Positions 1 to 12,200 of a stretch of DNA of 64,000 nucleotides are shown here, one piece after another (within the stretch, counting starts at the first letter, position 1; every line of letters begins with the position of its first letter). The position numbers and the translations under genes are program-made. Origin of the DNA: Atriophallophorus winterbourni (taxonomy: Eukaryota; Platyhelminthes; Trematoda; Plagiorchiida; Microphallidae). Location of the stretch: positions 62,001-126,000 of the forward strand of contig JACCGJ010008406.1 of NCBI GenBank assembly GCA_013407085.1. The letters run 5' to 3'. Below the pieces are notes generated by a model. That model had not been told where the DNA came from. It ran no database searches and saw nothing but the letters and a program-made list of their open reading frames with translations.

Positions 1-20
1 ATTTTTCATTTATAGTATCT

Positions 21-47
21 ATGCGTGATGAGAATAAAAAGGAATGA
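21..47 (+). other. uORF overlapping the porcn start codon
   Basis: An ATG at 21 opens an eight-codon ORF (MRDENKKE) whose TGA (45-47) overlaps the porcn ATG (44-46) as ATGA. If the transcript leader includes it, it could lower initiation at 44 or feed re-initiation. A possible splice acceptor (TTTATAG, ending at 14) just upstream means the leader may start at 15. Translation is not shown. Confidence 0.4.
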
Positions 48-279
48 ATGACATGTCGATCGTTGACCCCGTCATTGGGGATAGTGAACCTGAACTACCT
101 TCCTCTATGTTTGCATCTGGCTCGAACTTTCAGGAACTAATCAGTGATTTAACATATTGCGGGATTTCGGTTCTACGAGACTCCGTCCAAGATATATTTC
201 TGACTCTGGTGCTGTGTCTGTTCTGTTTTCTTTTGCGTGTGTTTCTGAAAGGTGAGAATATCGGTTTTCGATCATTACA
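44..279 (+). CDS. porcn: porcn exon 1
   Basis: Codes for a short polar N terminus, FQELISDLTY, and a first hydrophobic segment (LTLVLCLFCFLL) that align with the human PORCN N terminus. A GTGAGA donor at 252 looks stronger but puts exon 2 out of frame. The GTAATT donor at 280 restores the frame and leaves a 62-nt, T-rich intron 1 ending in TTTTTCATGCAG. Confidence 0.75.
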
Positions 280-3200
280 GTAATTTTTATTCCTTTGATT
301 TTATTCAGTCTTTTGGTAATATTTCATTCTTTTTCATGCAGCTACCTTCGGGACAACAAAAACGTACCTATGCTACTTGGTGGACGCTATATCCGGTTCG
401 TCACTTTTTGTAAGCATTTAGGGTTGCCATTCATACAAATACTCATTTCATTTAAGTGTTGCTTTTCATCATTCTATAATTGCGATTTTCGTTTCGCAAT
501 GCAGGACACCAAGTACTGACGAGTTTTTTGTTGTTGTTGGCCTCCTTCGGTCGATGTCGACCATGGATGTACATCACAGACTCGTGAATGTTCAGGTTTT
601 GCAGCTGACTAAACAGTCCGATTCGGGAGGAACAATCTCTCCCGCAGCGCTGGCAACGATAGTCAGAACTCGGTTGTATTGCGTCAGTAGCACGTCGGCG
701 GCGTGATCTGCGTTCAGCCGCCAAGAGCTGTATCTGCTCCTCCCCAGCATGCAGACGACGCTTTGCACAGTGCCTCCAATGTGAGCGGTCAATAGCAAGT
801 TCTTCCCAACTCGCCGGGTCAATGCCAAGAGCTTTCATATCTCTTTTTTGCGGTCTGCCCAATGGTCGACTTCCTAGTTGCAACTCACCATAGAGTAGAT
901 CTTTCGGAATACGACCATTTTCCATTCTATAGACATGACCAAGCCAGCGCAGGCGGCGCTGTCGCACTAGAGTGAACATGCTCTGTAGACCAGCTTTTGA
1001 AAGCACTTCAGCATTAGTCACTCTATCCATCCACGATATGTTCAAGATACGACGGATGCTTCGTAGATGGAAAGCATTCAGCTTCCGTTGGTGTCTTGCG
1101 TGGGTGGTCCAGGTTTCACTGTCGTACAGTAAAGCATTTAGTACGCACGCGCTGTACACCATCATCTTCGTTTTTACAGTCAGCATGCGGTTACCCCAAA
1201 CACGAGATTTCAAACGGGACAGAATGACAGCTGCTCTGCCAATCCGCTTATCAATCTCCGTGTCTAGCGAGAGGTTATCCGCAATGGTTGAACCAAGGTA
1301 TGTGAACTGATGTACTGATTCAAGCTGACAGTTTCCAACAGTTATGATGGGAGGCGATACAGTCCCTTGGCCAAGGACTTTGGTCTTGCTCATGCTGATT
1401 GTTAGACCAAAGTCTTTGCATGCCGACGAAAAACAGTCCATTAGAGACTGAAGGTGCTCTTGGGAGTGAGCAATAAAGGCTGCATCGTCGGCAAACAGCA
1501 GGTCACGGATTAGCACATTTCGTGCCTTGGTTTGTGCTCTCAACCGGTTTAGGTTGAAAAGCTTGCCATCACTTCGCGTGCGTAGGTAAATACCTTCTGT
1601 TCTCGTCCTGAAAGCGTGCTTCAGAAGCAGAGCAAAGAAAATGCCGAACAGCGTGGGAGCAAGAACACACCCTTGTTTGACGCCTCGGCGAATTTCAAAG
1701 GCTTCTGAGCTGAAACCGTTAAAATGGACTGAGCCCTTCATGCCTGAGTGGAACGAAATAACGAGCTTAGCAGTCTTGGGGGGCAGCCTATCAAATCAAG
1801 CATTTTGAAAAGACCCTCCCTGCTACGTAGTCGAATGCCTTCGTTAAATCAATAAAAACAGCGTATAATGGCATACGCTGTTCCCGACACTTTTCTTGAA
1901 GTTGTCTCAGGGAGAAGATCATGTCAACGGTTGATCTTCCCTTGCGGAAGCCACATTGAGATTCGGAGTAAATTCTATCAGCTAAAACTTGCAGCCGGAT
2001 CTGTAAGACTTTAGCAAACAATTTGCCTACAACATTCAGAAGGGAGATTCCTCTGTAATTGTTGCAGTCGCCTCTATCTCCTTTATTCTTGAATAGCGTG
2101 ATGATCTTTGTGTCTCGCATCTCTTGTGGGACACACTCCTCCTGCCAGCACTGAAGAAGCAAATAGTGAAGCGGTTGTAATAATGCTGCTCTACCGCATT
2201 TGATGAGCTCAGGTGGAATTCCGTCGTCACCAGGGGCCTTCCCATTCGCTAAGCGGTCGATTGCCTTATTGAGCTCATCAATAGTAGGGGGAGTATCTAG
2301 ATATTCAATAGTCGGCAACCGCTCGACATTTTCAAATACATGTGGTACTAAGGCTAATTTCTGTCCAGTAGTCATTTGCACATCGCCTTGCAGCCTGTTG
2401 GACCTTATTTCTGGCTGCTCTTAAAAGTCGTAAGTTTTCATCTGTTGGTATACCTTTGAACCTCAAGAATGCTGACCGTTTCTCATCCAACACAGCAGTC
2501 ATCTCAGAAGCTTTTGCTTCGAACCAGTCGCTCGTTCGAGCTTTCTTCGGACCGAAAGTGGAAAGTGCGACTCGGCATATGCTGTTTTTAATCGATTCCC
2601 AGTTTTCTGAAGCCGATTCAAGTGGGGTTGTCTTGCTGAACTCGGCTGTGAAGGCTTTTGCAAATCGCGCAGCTAGATTAGGTTCGCACATGCGGGTGAC
2701 GTCAATCCTAGGCTTACCAGACAATTTGGTGCGGTGAAATCTCGTGTCGGAAAGCTTCAGTTTTGCACAAACCAGTGAATGATCAGTGTCACAGTCTGCG
2801 CTTTGATATGATCTGGTGAGAAGTACGCTTCCTATATTAGTGCGCCTAACAAGAATGAGATCAAGCTGGTGCCAGTGCTTAGAGCGAGGATGTTTCCAAG
2901 AGACCTTATGCTGTGGTTTTGTTTGAAAGAAAGTGTTACTAACACAGAGACTGAACTGTGTGCACATTTCTAAAAGGCATTTTCATTGGTTTTACCTACA
3001 CCGAATCTCCCGAGACAGTTTTGCCAAGATTCGTAATCCGCACCAACTCTAGCATTTATTGTATAGATAAAGGATGATTGAAGTGGAAACTGCGCAATGC
3101 TGAAAGTTTGATTGATAAATCGATCGATGAAAAGGATCTTTTGTTAATTTTGCATAAATTTCCATCATCTTACCACTTATTCGCCCGATTCGTACTACTG

Positions 3201-6200
3201 CAATGTTTGTCTTTGCTATCGTCTCACCAAACATCCGGATTTTTACTTTCAGGTTTAATTTTGCTGCGTTATTTCTTCGTTGCCTATATGATCCCGATCT
3301 TGTTCACCGGGCTTCTTTCGCTTACATTTTTGGTCGGCCGTTCTCATCCTTCACTATTCTATCTCGTTCTGGTTGAATGCATTTCTGTACAGCTCTATGG
3401 GTAAGTCTGTTCCTTCTGCGTTGAACTGTATAACACTTGATTACATACAGAGTGGTTGATTTTGTTCCTCCTGTTACTAACAGAGTTTTACTATGAATCC
3501 CAGGTAATGTCCAGCTCTGCATTATACATTTCATTCCACCTACAAATCAAAATTATATCCGAATGTTTTGACTCCCTAACGTGATTCATTATCAATGAAA
3601 TGAGATAAATAAGACCCGACAAAAGTACTGTTCGATTGACGTTGCTTTGGTTAGTTGGTCTCATTTGCTCCCTAGGTGTTATTATACAAAGCAGATCTAT
3701 CCTGAATTAGAATATTCGTCTGGGGTTAAGGACCTAATCGGCTCGAACTCATGGTTTATTTCGATAAGACTGTCAGTGTCGAAAACCGTAATAACTACCT
3801 CACCATACTAATACTTTGATAAAGCGGTAAATATTTGATACACTTCTGCACTTGTTACATTCTGGATGCTATTCAGTTGAGATTATTTTGCATTTGGCTA
3901 GAGAGTTTCAAACAAAGCGTTTCAGATTTATCTTGGTACGGCGAAGATTTACCTCTCCCCTTGCCATGTTTTCATCCGTTGTATATAGCAGTAGATTATC
4001 GATACGTTTGAAGAAGAATTTAACTTTATTCGTATAAACTAGTTTTCAGTATCTACAATAATTTCATCAAATTTTTATACAAAAATGACGAACAGCTCAC
4101 GACCTCAGGTTACAATTTGTAAACTGCATGATATATCTTATCCGCCTTGATTGACACCTCTAGTTTATGATCCCGTTTATTAACAAAAGCTCTAACCTGA
4201 ACTTTTGTGGGCAAAAGCTTCAGAGTAAATCACATAATTCGTTCAAACAGTGCTCGTCCAAAATTTACTTCAGTTGATACGAAATCATGATGTATTTGTT
4301 AAACAGATATCGTTGAAATTTCACGAAAAAATTGAATAAAAACGTGGAGAAATTACTTTTATGTACGGCCGATTTGAAGACCCCGCATTCTGGAAGCTTA
4401 GTATTAAAAGTCGTTTTCATGACTAAAATTATAAACGTTCTGAAAGATATTTTAGCAATGCCATCGGCGCGAAACGTCGTTTGATTGATTTGTACTGTTT
4501 AGGGAAACTCATTACATCGAATTCTATTTTGATTTTCCTTTTCAGGGAGCTTGTCATGAACCCCACTAACTGGCACCAGGTTCGAGGTACTCTCCGCGTT
4601 TATTAGATTTTTCATTAATATTCACTTTATTGTTTTCTTCTACATCAGTCATTACCCATTCACTGCTAAATGTTCAGCTGTTTTCCACGCAGAATTTCAA
4701 ATGTCACATCATTTGTTCATGAAAGCTTCCTTAAGTTTCAACATTATTACTTCCCAACTATCCGAAAATTTATTGAGCCGACAATTTTCTATCGGGACGT
4801 TATTTCAGTGTTGTTTTGCCAAATTAGCAGCGAGATCTGACTATGCTACACACGGTGATTGAACGCCGATTCGAATCGAGCAACGAGTGATGGCGATGTA
4901 AGGAACTGTCAGATCCAGCAGTTGCATGCGAATACTTTGCAGCAATAAACTTACATAAACTCCTCTAATCCATGACGCTAGCTCTATTGTGTCGAACACT
5001 TTACTCCTTCGAAAGCTGGGCACTTTCCATGTTTCTCACGCATTCTGACTGGTCGTAATCAAAAGTTCAGATGTATGGAATACTTTCTCCGGTTGCCTCA
5101 TCTGCCGCTGCCTTTCCATGGGTCCCGACACTTCCCGAAGCCAACGATGATTATCTTCGTAGATAAATGGGATTATAAATCTATTTATGGGGATTCTAAA
5201 CACATATCCCGCTAATGTACAGCTCTTCTCTTCCAGAAATCCTGAACTTTTAAGCCAAATCTAACCAACCTTTCTTGTGTTTTGTTAACCGGGCTTTACA
5301 AAAACTTTTTTGGTTAGTTTTATGCTCATACGGTAAATCGTGTGCGATGTCTAAAAATCGTACAGATATTCGCTAGTGGTTCACGCAATTCTGTGCAACA
5401 TCTCGATTGATTAAGAAGTGTTAAAGTGCGTCCTCACACCTACCGGATGGTAGCCAATTTTTGTTCCAAATTGACTATATCACTATTCGTGCTCGTTGGA
5501 GAGGTCGAATTGAGAACCTAGTTAGGTTGTGATGATACCCTTAAGTGATGTTCGCTGCCCTCTTCCGTTGTACATCGCAGGCACATGATAATCACATGCT
5601 CCACAGCGTTTCACTTCACTAAACAGTTCAGTTCGGGAGGATCCGTCTCTCCTGCAACGTATACAGCGAAAAACCTTGCTAAGTTTATTGGCAACGTGAC
5701 GCGATGTACGTTCAGCATCTTAAAGATGGCGCCTCACCCCTTGCCTGTAACATAAACCGTCAAAATCATGTTCTTCCCAACTCGTAGGGTCAGTGCCCAG
5801 AATTTTTATCTGTTTCGGTAAGTCTTTTTTTACCCCAAGTGCGACTGGCCCAAAGATCGAATTTCTGATTTAAGTCTCGCTAGAATAGGTCTTTTGGTAT
5901 TTGACCGTTTACCGTGCTAAACTTTGTCCCGGAAACGTAGAGCGAACCTGTTCTTTATACCAGATTTGAAAAGCACTTCTTTATTTGTTACTTTGTATGC
6001 CCACGATATGTTCGCGATCCGACTGATGCCCTGTAAGTGAAAAGCGTTATGCTTCCGTTTGTGCCTTGTGTTGATGGTTTAGGCTTCTCTGTCACCGAGC
6101 AATGCATTTAGTGGGCACACGCTGTATACCATCATTTTTTCTTCACGGCCAGTTTACGGTTGCCACAACCGGGACAATATGAAAGCTTCTCTGTCAATAG

Positions 6201-9200
6201 GCCTAAATTCTCGGTGTCTTGCGAGAAGTTGTCTGTAATATTCGAACAAAGATTTGCGAAGATGCAGTTGCGTCCAATCCGTCCAACTAATAACCGTTCG
6301 TTGCCGCTAGTTGCACTTGCTGATATGTCTGTAAACCGTGTTCCGTGTCGGTTTTGCTTTAAACGTCTTCTTGGAGTATTGCTTATCCTTTTCGTGAGTG
6401 GCGAGGAATGCTTTTATGATGTATGGCAGTCAAATCTGCGATGAAGCTGTTCTCTTTACGAATCATTGCTACAAAGCGTTTTATATCTGTCCTCACTCTT
6501 CTTCATCTTCCATAGTTTTTGTGTCTGCCCTCTGCTCATCTGTTTATGATTTTTATGATGATTGTTCGTCTAGCATTTGAGCATTTCAATATTTATTAAC
6601 AATCAATTGCCGTCCCTGGTGATAATGCTGATGATGATATTTGTTTTCTGCATAGTAAATACTAAAATAGTGTTTCCATTAAATGTAACTACCACGGTCG
6701 ATAGCAACAAATAACTGTTGCATGCTTTGTGGGCAGCTAATTTTTTCAGTTTTCTGTAGTTTTTTAGAGGTTATTTTATTATTTTTACAGGTAGCATAAT
6801 GATTGTAGTTATGAAGGCTATCTCTTTTGCTTGGGATTCTCGCAACTCACTCGTGTCCTCTGTGAACAATAGTGCTGTCTCTGCTTTGCAACAAAATGCT
6901 GGATACATGACCGCACTTTGGGCTGCTTACGCTTTGTGTCCGCCGAGTGTAATTTTTGGTCCGTGGTTCAGTTTTTCTAGCTTCGAACGGCTTCATCATT
7001 ATCCGGACATGCTTACCTCAACGAAGAAGTCAAGTTCGGTTTTACAGGTTAGATATTTGAATTCCAGCCTACTTGTTTTATCTTTCTCACGATCAACTCA
7101 GATTATTTTCGTGAAGTTGTATAGTTGCTTTGTAATGGTGTTTTGTTGGCCGTTTTTGAATGGCTTATAGCTTGTGAGGGAGAAAGGCCGGAAATGATTG
7201 CCCCAGGTCATTTCAGGTCAACAAGTGGTAGGTGGCGAACATCTGACCAATTATCATATTTCCGTTTCATCGGTCTAACTATAACCACGTTAACCCCGGC
7301 GTTGCACGTACGCACATTGATTGTGTCTCGATTCATCCCTGAGCTCAACCCATCCAACGCTAATCGCGTTCACCCACGAATCCCACAGCACAAGAGGCAT
7401 CGATGGGGTTTATTACGCCCAAGACCAATTGTGATGCAATCATGTTGCACCTTCTCTTGTGTAGCACGTTCAGGACCATTTACACATTTTCTTTTTACGA
7501 TCGATAAATGGGATTGGCCACGCCTGCTTATTTATTTTGTCAGGACATTTTCGAGTTCCGTTCACCGCAGATTCTTTGTTTTGTTACGGTACCAGTGTAG
7601 CGGGTGGGGGCGTGAGGCCGGAAATGATTGCTGGCGAACATCGGGCCCATTATCACATTTCTGTTTCATCGCTCCAACAATTACCACGTTAACCCGCGTT
7701 ACACGCACACACATTGATTAAGTCTCGATTCATCCCCAATGTCAACCCATCCAATGCTAATCGCGTTCACCCACGAATCCCGCAACAGGAGAAACCGATT
7801 GGCCAAAGGCGTTTATTACGCACAAGACAAATAGGCAAATCAGCAACCACAACACTGATCCACAAGCATGTCTGTCCCGGTTGTCATTTTGCTCTGATTT
7901 GTCAATCGATTTCGTACCAATCGTTACACTTCAAGCTCTGGCTTCGCAGGGCTCGTTTGGCCAACGTTGACGAATTGCATATTGTTCGATTGCGGCTGAC
8001 TTCGTCCATCATCTCATACTTCCGAAGATGTTGTCGCTCGAAACGTTCGAGTGGAACCATTCCAATACCCGAAATATTATGAATTCGCAATTGTCGTCGT
8101 CGGTATTTTCGGCGCTTTTGCTCTTGCGTTATACCATAGGGTGATGGTCTGTATATCATTCGCAAGCTCATGATAAGCACTCTTCGCTAATGCACTTCGC
8201 ACCTTCACAATGTGATGTTTATATTATCTTCTTTCTCGCACATGACGTAGATTTATAGATTAATTTGTTACCTATTTTTCAATATCATTAACCCCATTAC
8301 CGAATCAACCTTTGTTTTTACAGATCATCCGTTTTATTTCACGGGTCGGTGGATCTTTGTTGTGTGCTTTTTGCTGCCTTGTGTCTTCCACTTGCATCAC
8401 CTACTTTTTATTGTTCTATTTCAATGATAATCGGTAAGTTGTTGTTCGAGTTTCGGTATTTTCCATCCAATCGGAATTATTTTTTTCGTTTCCCACAATC
8501 ACTCACAGATGTACTGAACTTTGTCTTTAGTGCACACTTTAAACACTCAGAATTTTTGTTAAACTTTTTTCGGTTTAACATTTTTCCAGGTGGATGAACG
8601 CCTATTTCTCCTCTCAGAGCTTTCGGTTCAGTCATTACTTCGTTAGCTACACTAGCACATCGCTGATGGCAGCGTTTGGTTTCGGATTTTTTCCACCTGA
8701 ATCTCGATCCGAATTGCATTCAAAAGATGCGGCCGCGTTTCTGTGAGTTTTTAAATTGTTTAAAACAACCATTCTCCTGAAACAACTGAAAGAAAAGGGT
8801 TTCTCTCTCTTCGAAACCATCAGTAAACTACGCTAGTCTTGCTGAGCTTGCATGCAGCACTCTGTTTGCTATTGGCAGCTCTGAAGATTCTTCATCACTT
8901 TCTCACTGGATCTAACGAGTTTATCTTTAGTTTGTATACGTTTTATATTTACATTGTTCTTCCCTTGCTCTCTGATGTAGTCCATATAAGACATAACCAA
9001 GGTTACTAGAAGATGATTGCTGTTGCTTGCATGATCTTGACAAACATTAACTTCATTTATCTGCCTGTTTTAATACATGTACTCGTGCATCTCCTTGATT
9101 TTAACGATTGTGATATTGACGAACTTGTGAAATCGCCTTGGTTTAGGGAACAGTTTTAGGACATCGAGTATGAGACATTAAAATTACTAAATTGCTATTG

Positions 9201-12200
9201 TTCCCAGGTGCAAATCGCCGAAAATGCAATGTGATACAAAAGAAAGGTCAGGTAAAGTGTCGCGCAGTTTTAAATATTGCGCCAGTTATCCTAGTTTCAG
9301 GTTCCTGAAGCATGGTGTCACCCATTTCATTCCGGTCTACTCCATAGAGAATAAAATCCTTGCATGAAGTTACTCATGAGTAGCATCTGTTCAATTTATC
9401 TCAAGCGTCACTGTTCTCTGTGGCATCTCTTACAACGCTTGTCCTATTTTTGCAAGAAACTTTTCTTACAGCTTTATTGCAACTCAGTTGCACTGTTGGT
9501 TACACAATTCCCAAATTTTTATCTGAAAACGTATTATCATAGCATTCTTTTTCTTAACTTTCAACTTTTGTCCGAAACCTTTTGAAAATTTAAGTATTGA
9601 CTAGCCGTTATGAATATTGTGGTTGCGTCTGAAAATGTTATCATACTTACTCCAGCATTTGGCAAATGTAATCTGTACATGTTCTGATGCTTCACTGTTT
9701 TGCTGAAATTGTAGATTTATTTTTCGGAAATTCTAAGCCTCTGTTTTGTTTTAATTAACTGTAATTTTAAGAGCACTATTTAACAGTGTCATTGAAAGGG
9801 GATATGAGGCTATGCAAAAACTGGCGAGGTATCATGCTGCTCTCAGTCCCTAGTAAAGTACTTACACGCATCATCCTTATGCGTTTGCGCGACGCTATCG
9901 ACCAAGTGTTACGGCCAGAGCAATCAGGCTTCAGAAAACAAAAGTCTGGTATCGACCAAATTGCGACCCTCCGCATAATAATTGAACAAAGCATTGAATG
10001 GCAATCGCCTCTTTGCCTCAACTTCATAGATTTTGAGAAAGCCTTCGACAGTGTGGACCGCGAATTCATATGGAAGCTTTTGCCACACTATGGGGTCCCA
10101 CCGCTGTACATGGACCTCATAAAGCAGCTGTATGAAGGTGCCTCCTGTCAGGTAATTCACAACGGAAGACTGACCGATCCATTTGCAGTTGAGACTGGCG
10201 TTCGCCAGGGATGCCTGTTGTCCCCAATGATTTTTCTGTTGGTAATAGACTGGATAATGAAACAGACAGTAAAAGGTGAGAGGAATGGTATCGATTGGAA
10301 GGAATCCGAGCATTTGGAGGATCTGGAATACGCTGATGATGTCTGCTTGATATCACGTGACCCCAACGTCTTCAGAGAAAGACCGATAGACTAGCACACT
10401 TTGCTTCATATGCAGGACTACGCGTGAATACCGAAAAAACAGAAGTCCTCCGTGTGCTAACTGATGAGCACCCATCAATCACCATCAATGGTAAAGCAGT
10501 CAAAGACGTCACGCAATTCGTCTACCTCGGCAGCATTGTTTCAATAAGTGGTGGCACGGACGAAGACATAGTCGCCAGAATCGGCAAAGCAAGATACGCG
10601 TTCATAGCTTTGAAACCCATTTGGGAGTCGAAGGTTCTATCAAAACGCACGAAACTCCGTATATTCAGAAGCAACGTCAAATCCGTGCTACTCTATGGAT
10701 CGGAAACCTGGCGAGTGACAGCAAAGTCTTCTGGCCGCTTGCAATCATTCCACAATAATTGCCTTCGTCGAATTATTGGGGTAAAATGGCCAGAAAAGAT
10801 AAGGAATCAAGACCTGTGGCAGATTGCTGCTGAGGACCCGATCGCCCAGCAGATCAGTAGAAGAAAGTGGAGATGGGTTGGGCACGCCTTGCGGAAACCT
10901 TATGATGACATCACGCGTCATGCTCTGGTATGGAACCCAATCGGGAAGAGACGGGTCGGACGCCCAAGGCTATCTTGGAAGCGCTCGTGTGAAGAGGAAA
11001 TCCGCAAGTGTGGACTTAACTGGAACGACATCAAACTGGCTGCTATGGACATACCAAAGTGGAGACAAGTTGCCGAGGCCCTATGTTCCTCCAGGAACTC
11101 AAGGGATTAAGTCAAGTAAGTCAATTGCTTGCCTCTGTTTTAAGGCTTACTTGACCTAATCTTACTGTCCCCGCCTGGTGACGGCAAACAGTTGGAAACC
11201 GGTTGTAGTGCGTGAACATACTGAATTGATCAGTTTTAAGGGGCTGGAACGCTTGACCCATAATCACTTAGTAATTATGTATTTGAACATCTTGCTTTTT
11301 TAAGAACTCAATTTGACAGTAACATTCAATTATAACTTTGTTTAATACTTTTCCGTTGTTTCAAGGCTCACTGTGCATAATCTTACTATCACCTGATGAC
11401 GACAAATAGTCGAAAACCGGTGTGATGTGTAAGTGAAGGGATGTGACCACAATACTACGTAAATTTTATCTTCTTCAGCCCCATTCGTGTCACCCGCATG
11501 TTCGACGTAGAATTTCCGCGTTCTCTAGTTGATGTGGTGATCAGCTGGAACATCCCTATGCACATTTGGCTCAAGCGATGTAAGTTATACTTTCAATCCG
11601 ATTCATTACAATTTTTTGGGGTTTTTATAACAGAATTTTCCCTGGTCTCATGTTTTACTGAACTTGACAACTGCCGTACGTATCATAATCTCATTAAAAT
11701 CGGTTTAATATACATTGCAAGCAAGGAGAAAATGGTCGGATTTCTCAGTCTGCCATTAAAAGTAATAATTGTAAGTTTTTACATGTCGCTCTAGCTTCAC
11801 GCGGCGTTACCTTAAAGCTGATGCCGCTTTAAATATTCGTGATACGGTGTTTGTTCACAAGTCTCGACAAGGTGACGGTTTTCTTTTGTATTGTTGGGTT
11901 CCAGTGGCTTAATAATATTAGTGCCTAAGCCAGAAAACGTTACTTGAACCGTATCTTGGTGAATGAACATCGTTGATGCGCCCTCAGTGTTGGTGTACAT
12001 TGAGCTCCGAATTTGGTGAGAGTTTGATTGTTAGTTTACTTTGCTGTATTTTCCCTCCAACCGAATTTTCACAACGGCAAGTCGTGTTACGCACATTTGC
12101 AGCAGGAAAACTTTTTACGCATGAGTCCAGTGAGCACGGCTGTACAGTCTCATCACTGTCAGGTTTGACAAAAAGGATTATATCGACTTGACCTAAGCTC

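Larger units (their letters stand above)
515..3070 (-). mobile_element. LINE family 1, copy A: non-LTR retrotransposon, 5'-truncated
   Basis: Antisense to porcn in intron 2. On the minus strand, from high to low coordinates: the end of an APE-type endonuclease (HWHQLDLILV, DTDHSLV, about 2967-2750); a linker; the RT N-terminal part (LANGKAPGDDGIPPELIK, NYRGISLLN, AVFIDLTKAFD; 2381-1791); the RT core with RGVKQGCVLAPTLF and FADD in the catalytic position (1741-1400); the RT C-terminal part; a C-terminal CXXC zinc-finger-like segment (YRCQRCGRDC); and a tail of CAA/A repeats at about 515-535. Reading frame breaks near 2390 and 1760 mean it is dead. Relative to copy C it lacks seven codons in frame near 855. 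The 5' end stops inside the endonuclease at about 3070. Confidence 0.9.
9780..11117 (+). mobile_element. RTE-clade LINE, 5'-truncated
   Basis: Lies in porcn intron 7 in the same orientation. The RT starts abruptly at SLKGDMRLCKNWRGIMLLS, then GFRKQKSGIDQIATLR, LNFIDFEKAFDSVDR (motif A), GVRQGCLLSPMIFLL (motif B) and LEYADDVCL (motif C, about 10324-10353). One frameshift near 10365 moves the C-terminal part (TDRLAHFASYAGLRVNTEKT, YGSETW, VGRPRLSWKRSCEEE) into another frame ending at 11110. The end WNDIKLAAMD...LCSSRN resembles RTE elements such as schistosome SR2. The 3' end is followed at once by a hammerhead-type repeat. Confidence 0.9.

Noticed and set aside
3078..3252. Extension of porcn exon 3 upstream to a Met at 3078
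   Set aside because: The start would ignore a good acceptor at 3252 and the fit to exon 2; the first part is intron.
10460..10475. CTGATGA in the RTE LINE
   Set aside because: Chance match inside the RT coding sequence; no GAAAC at the right distance.
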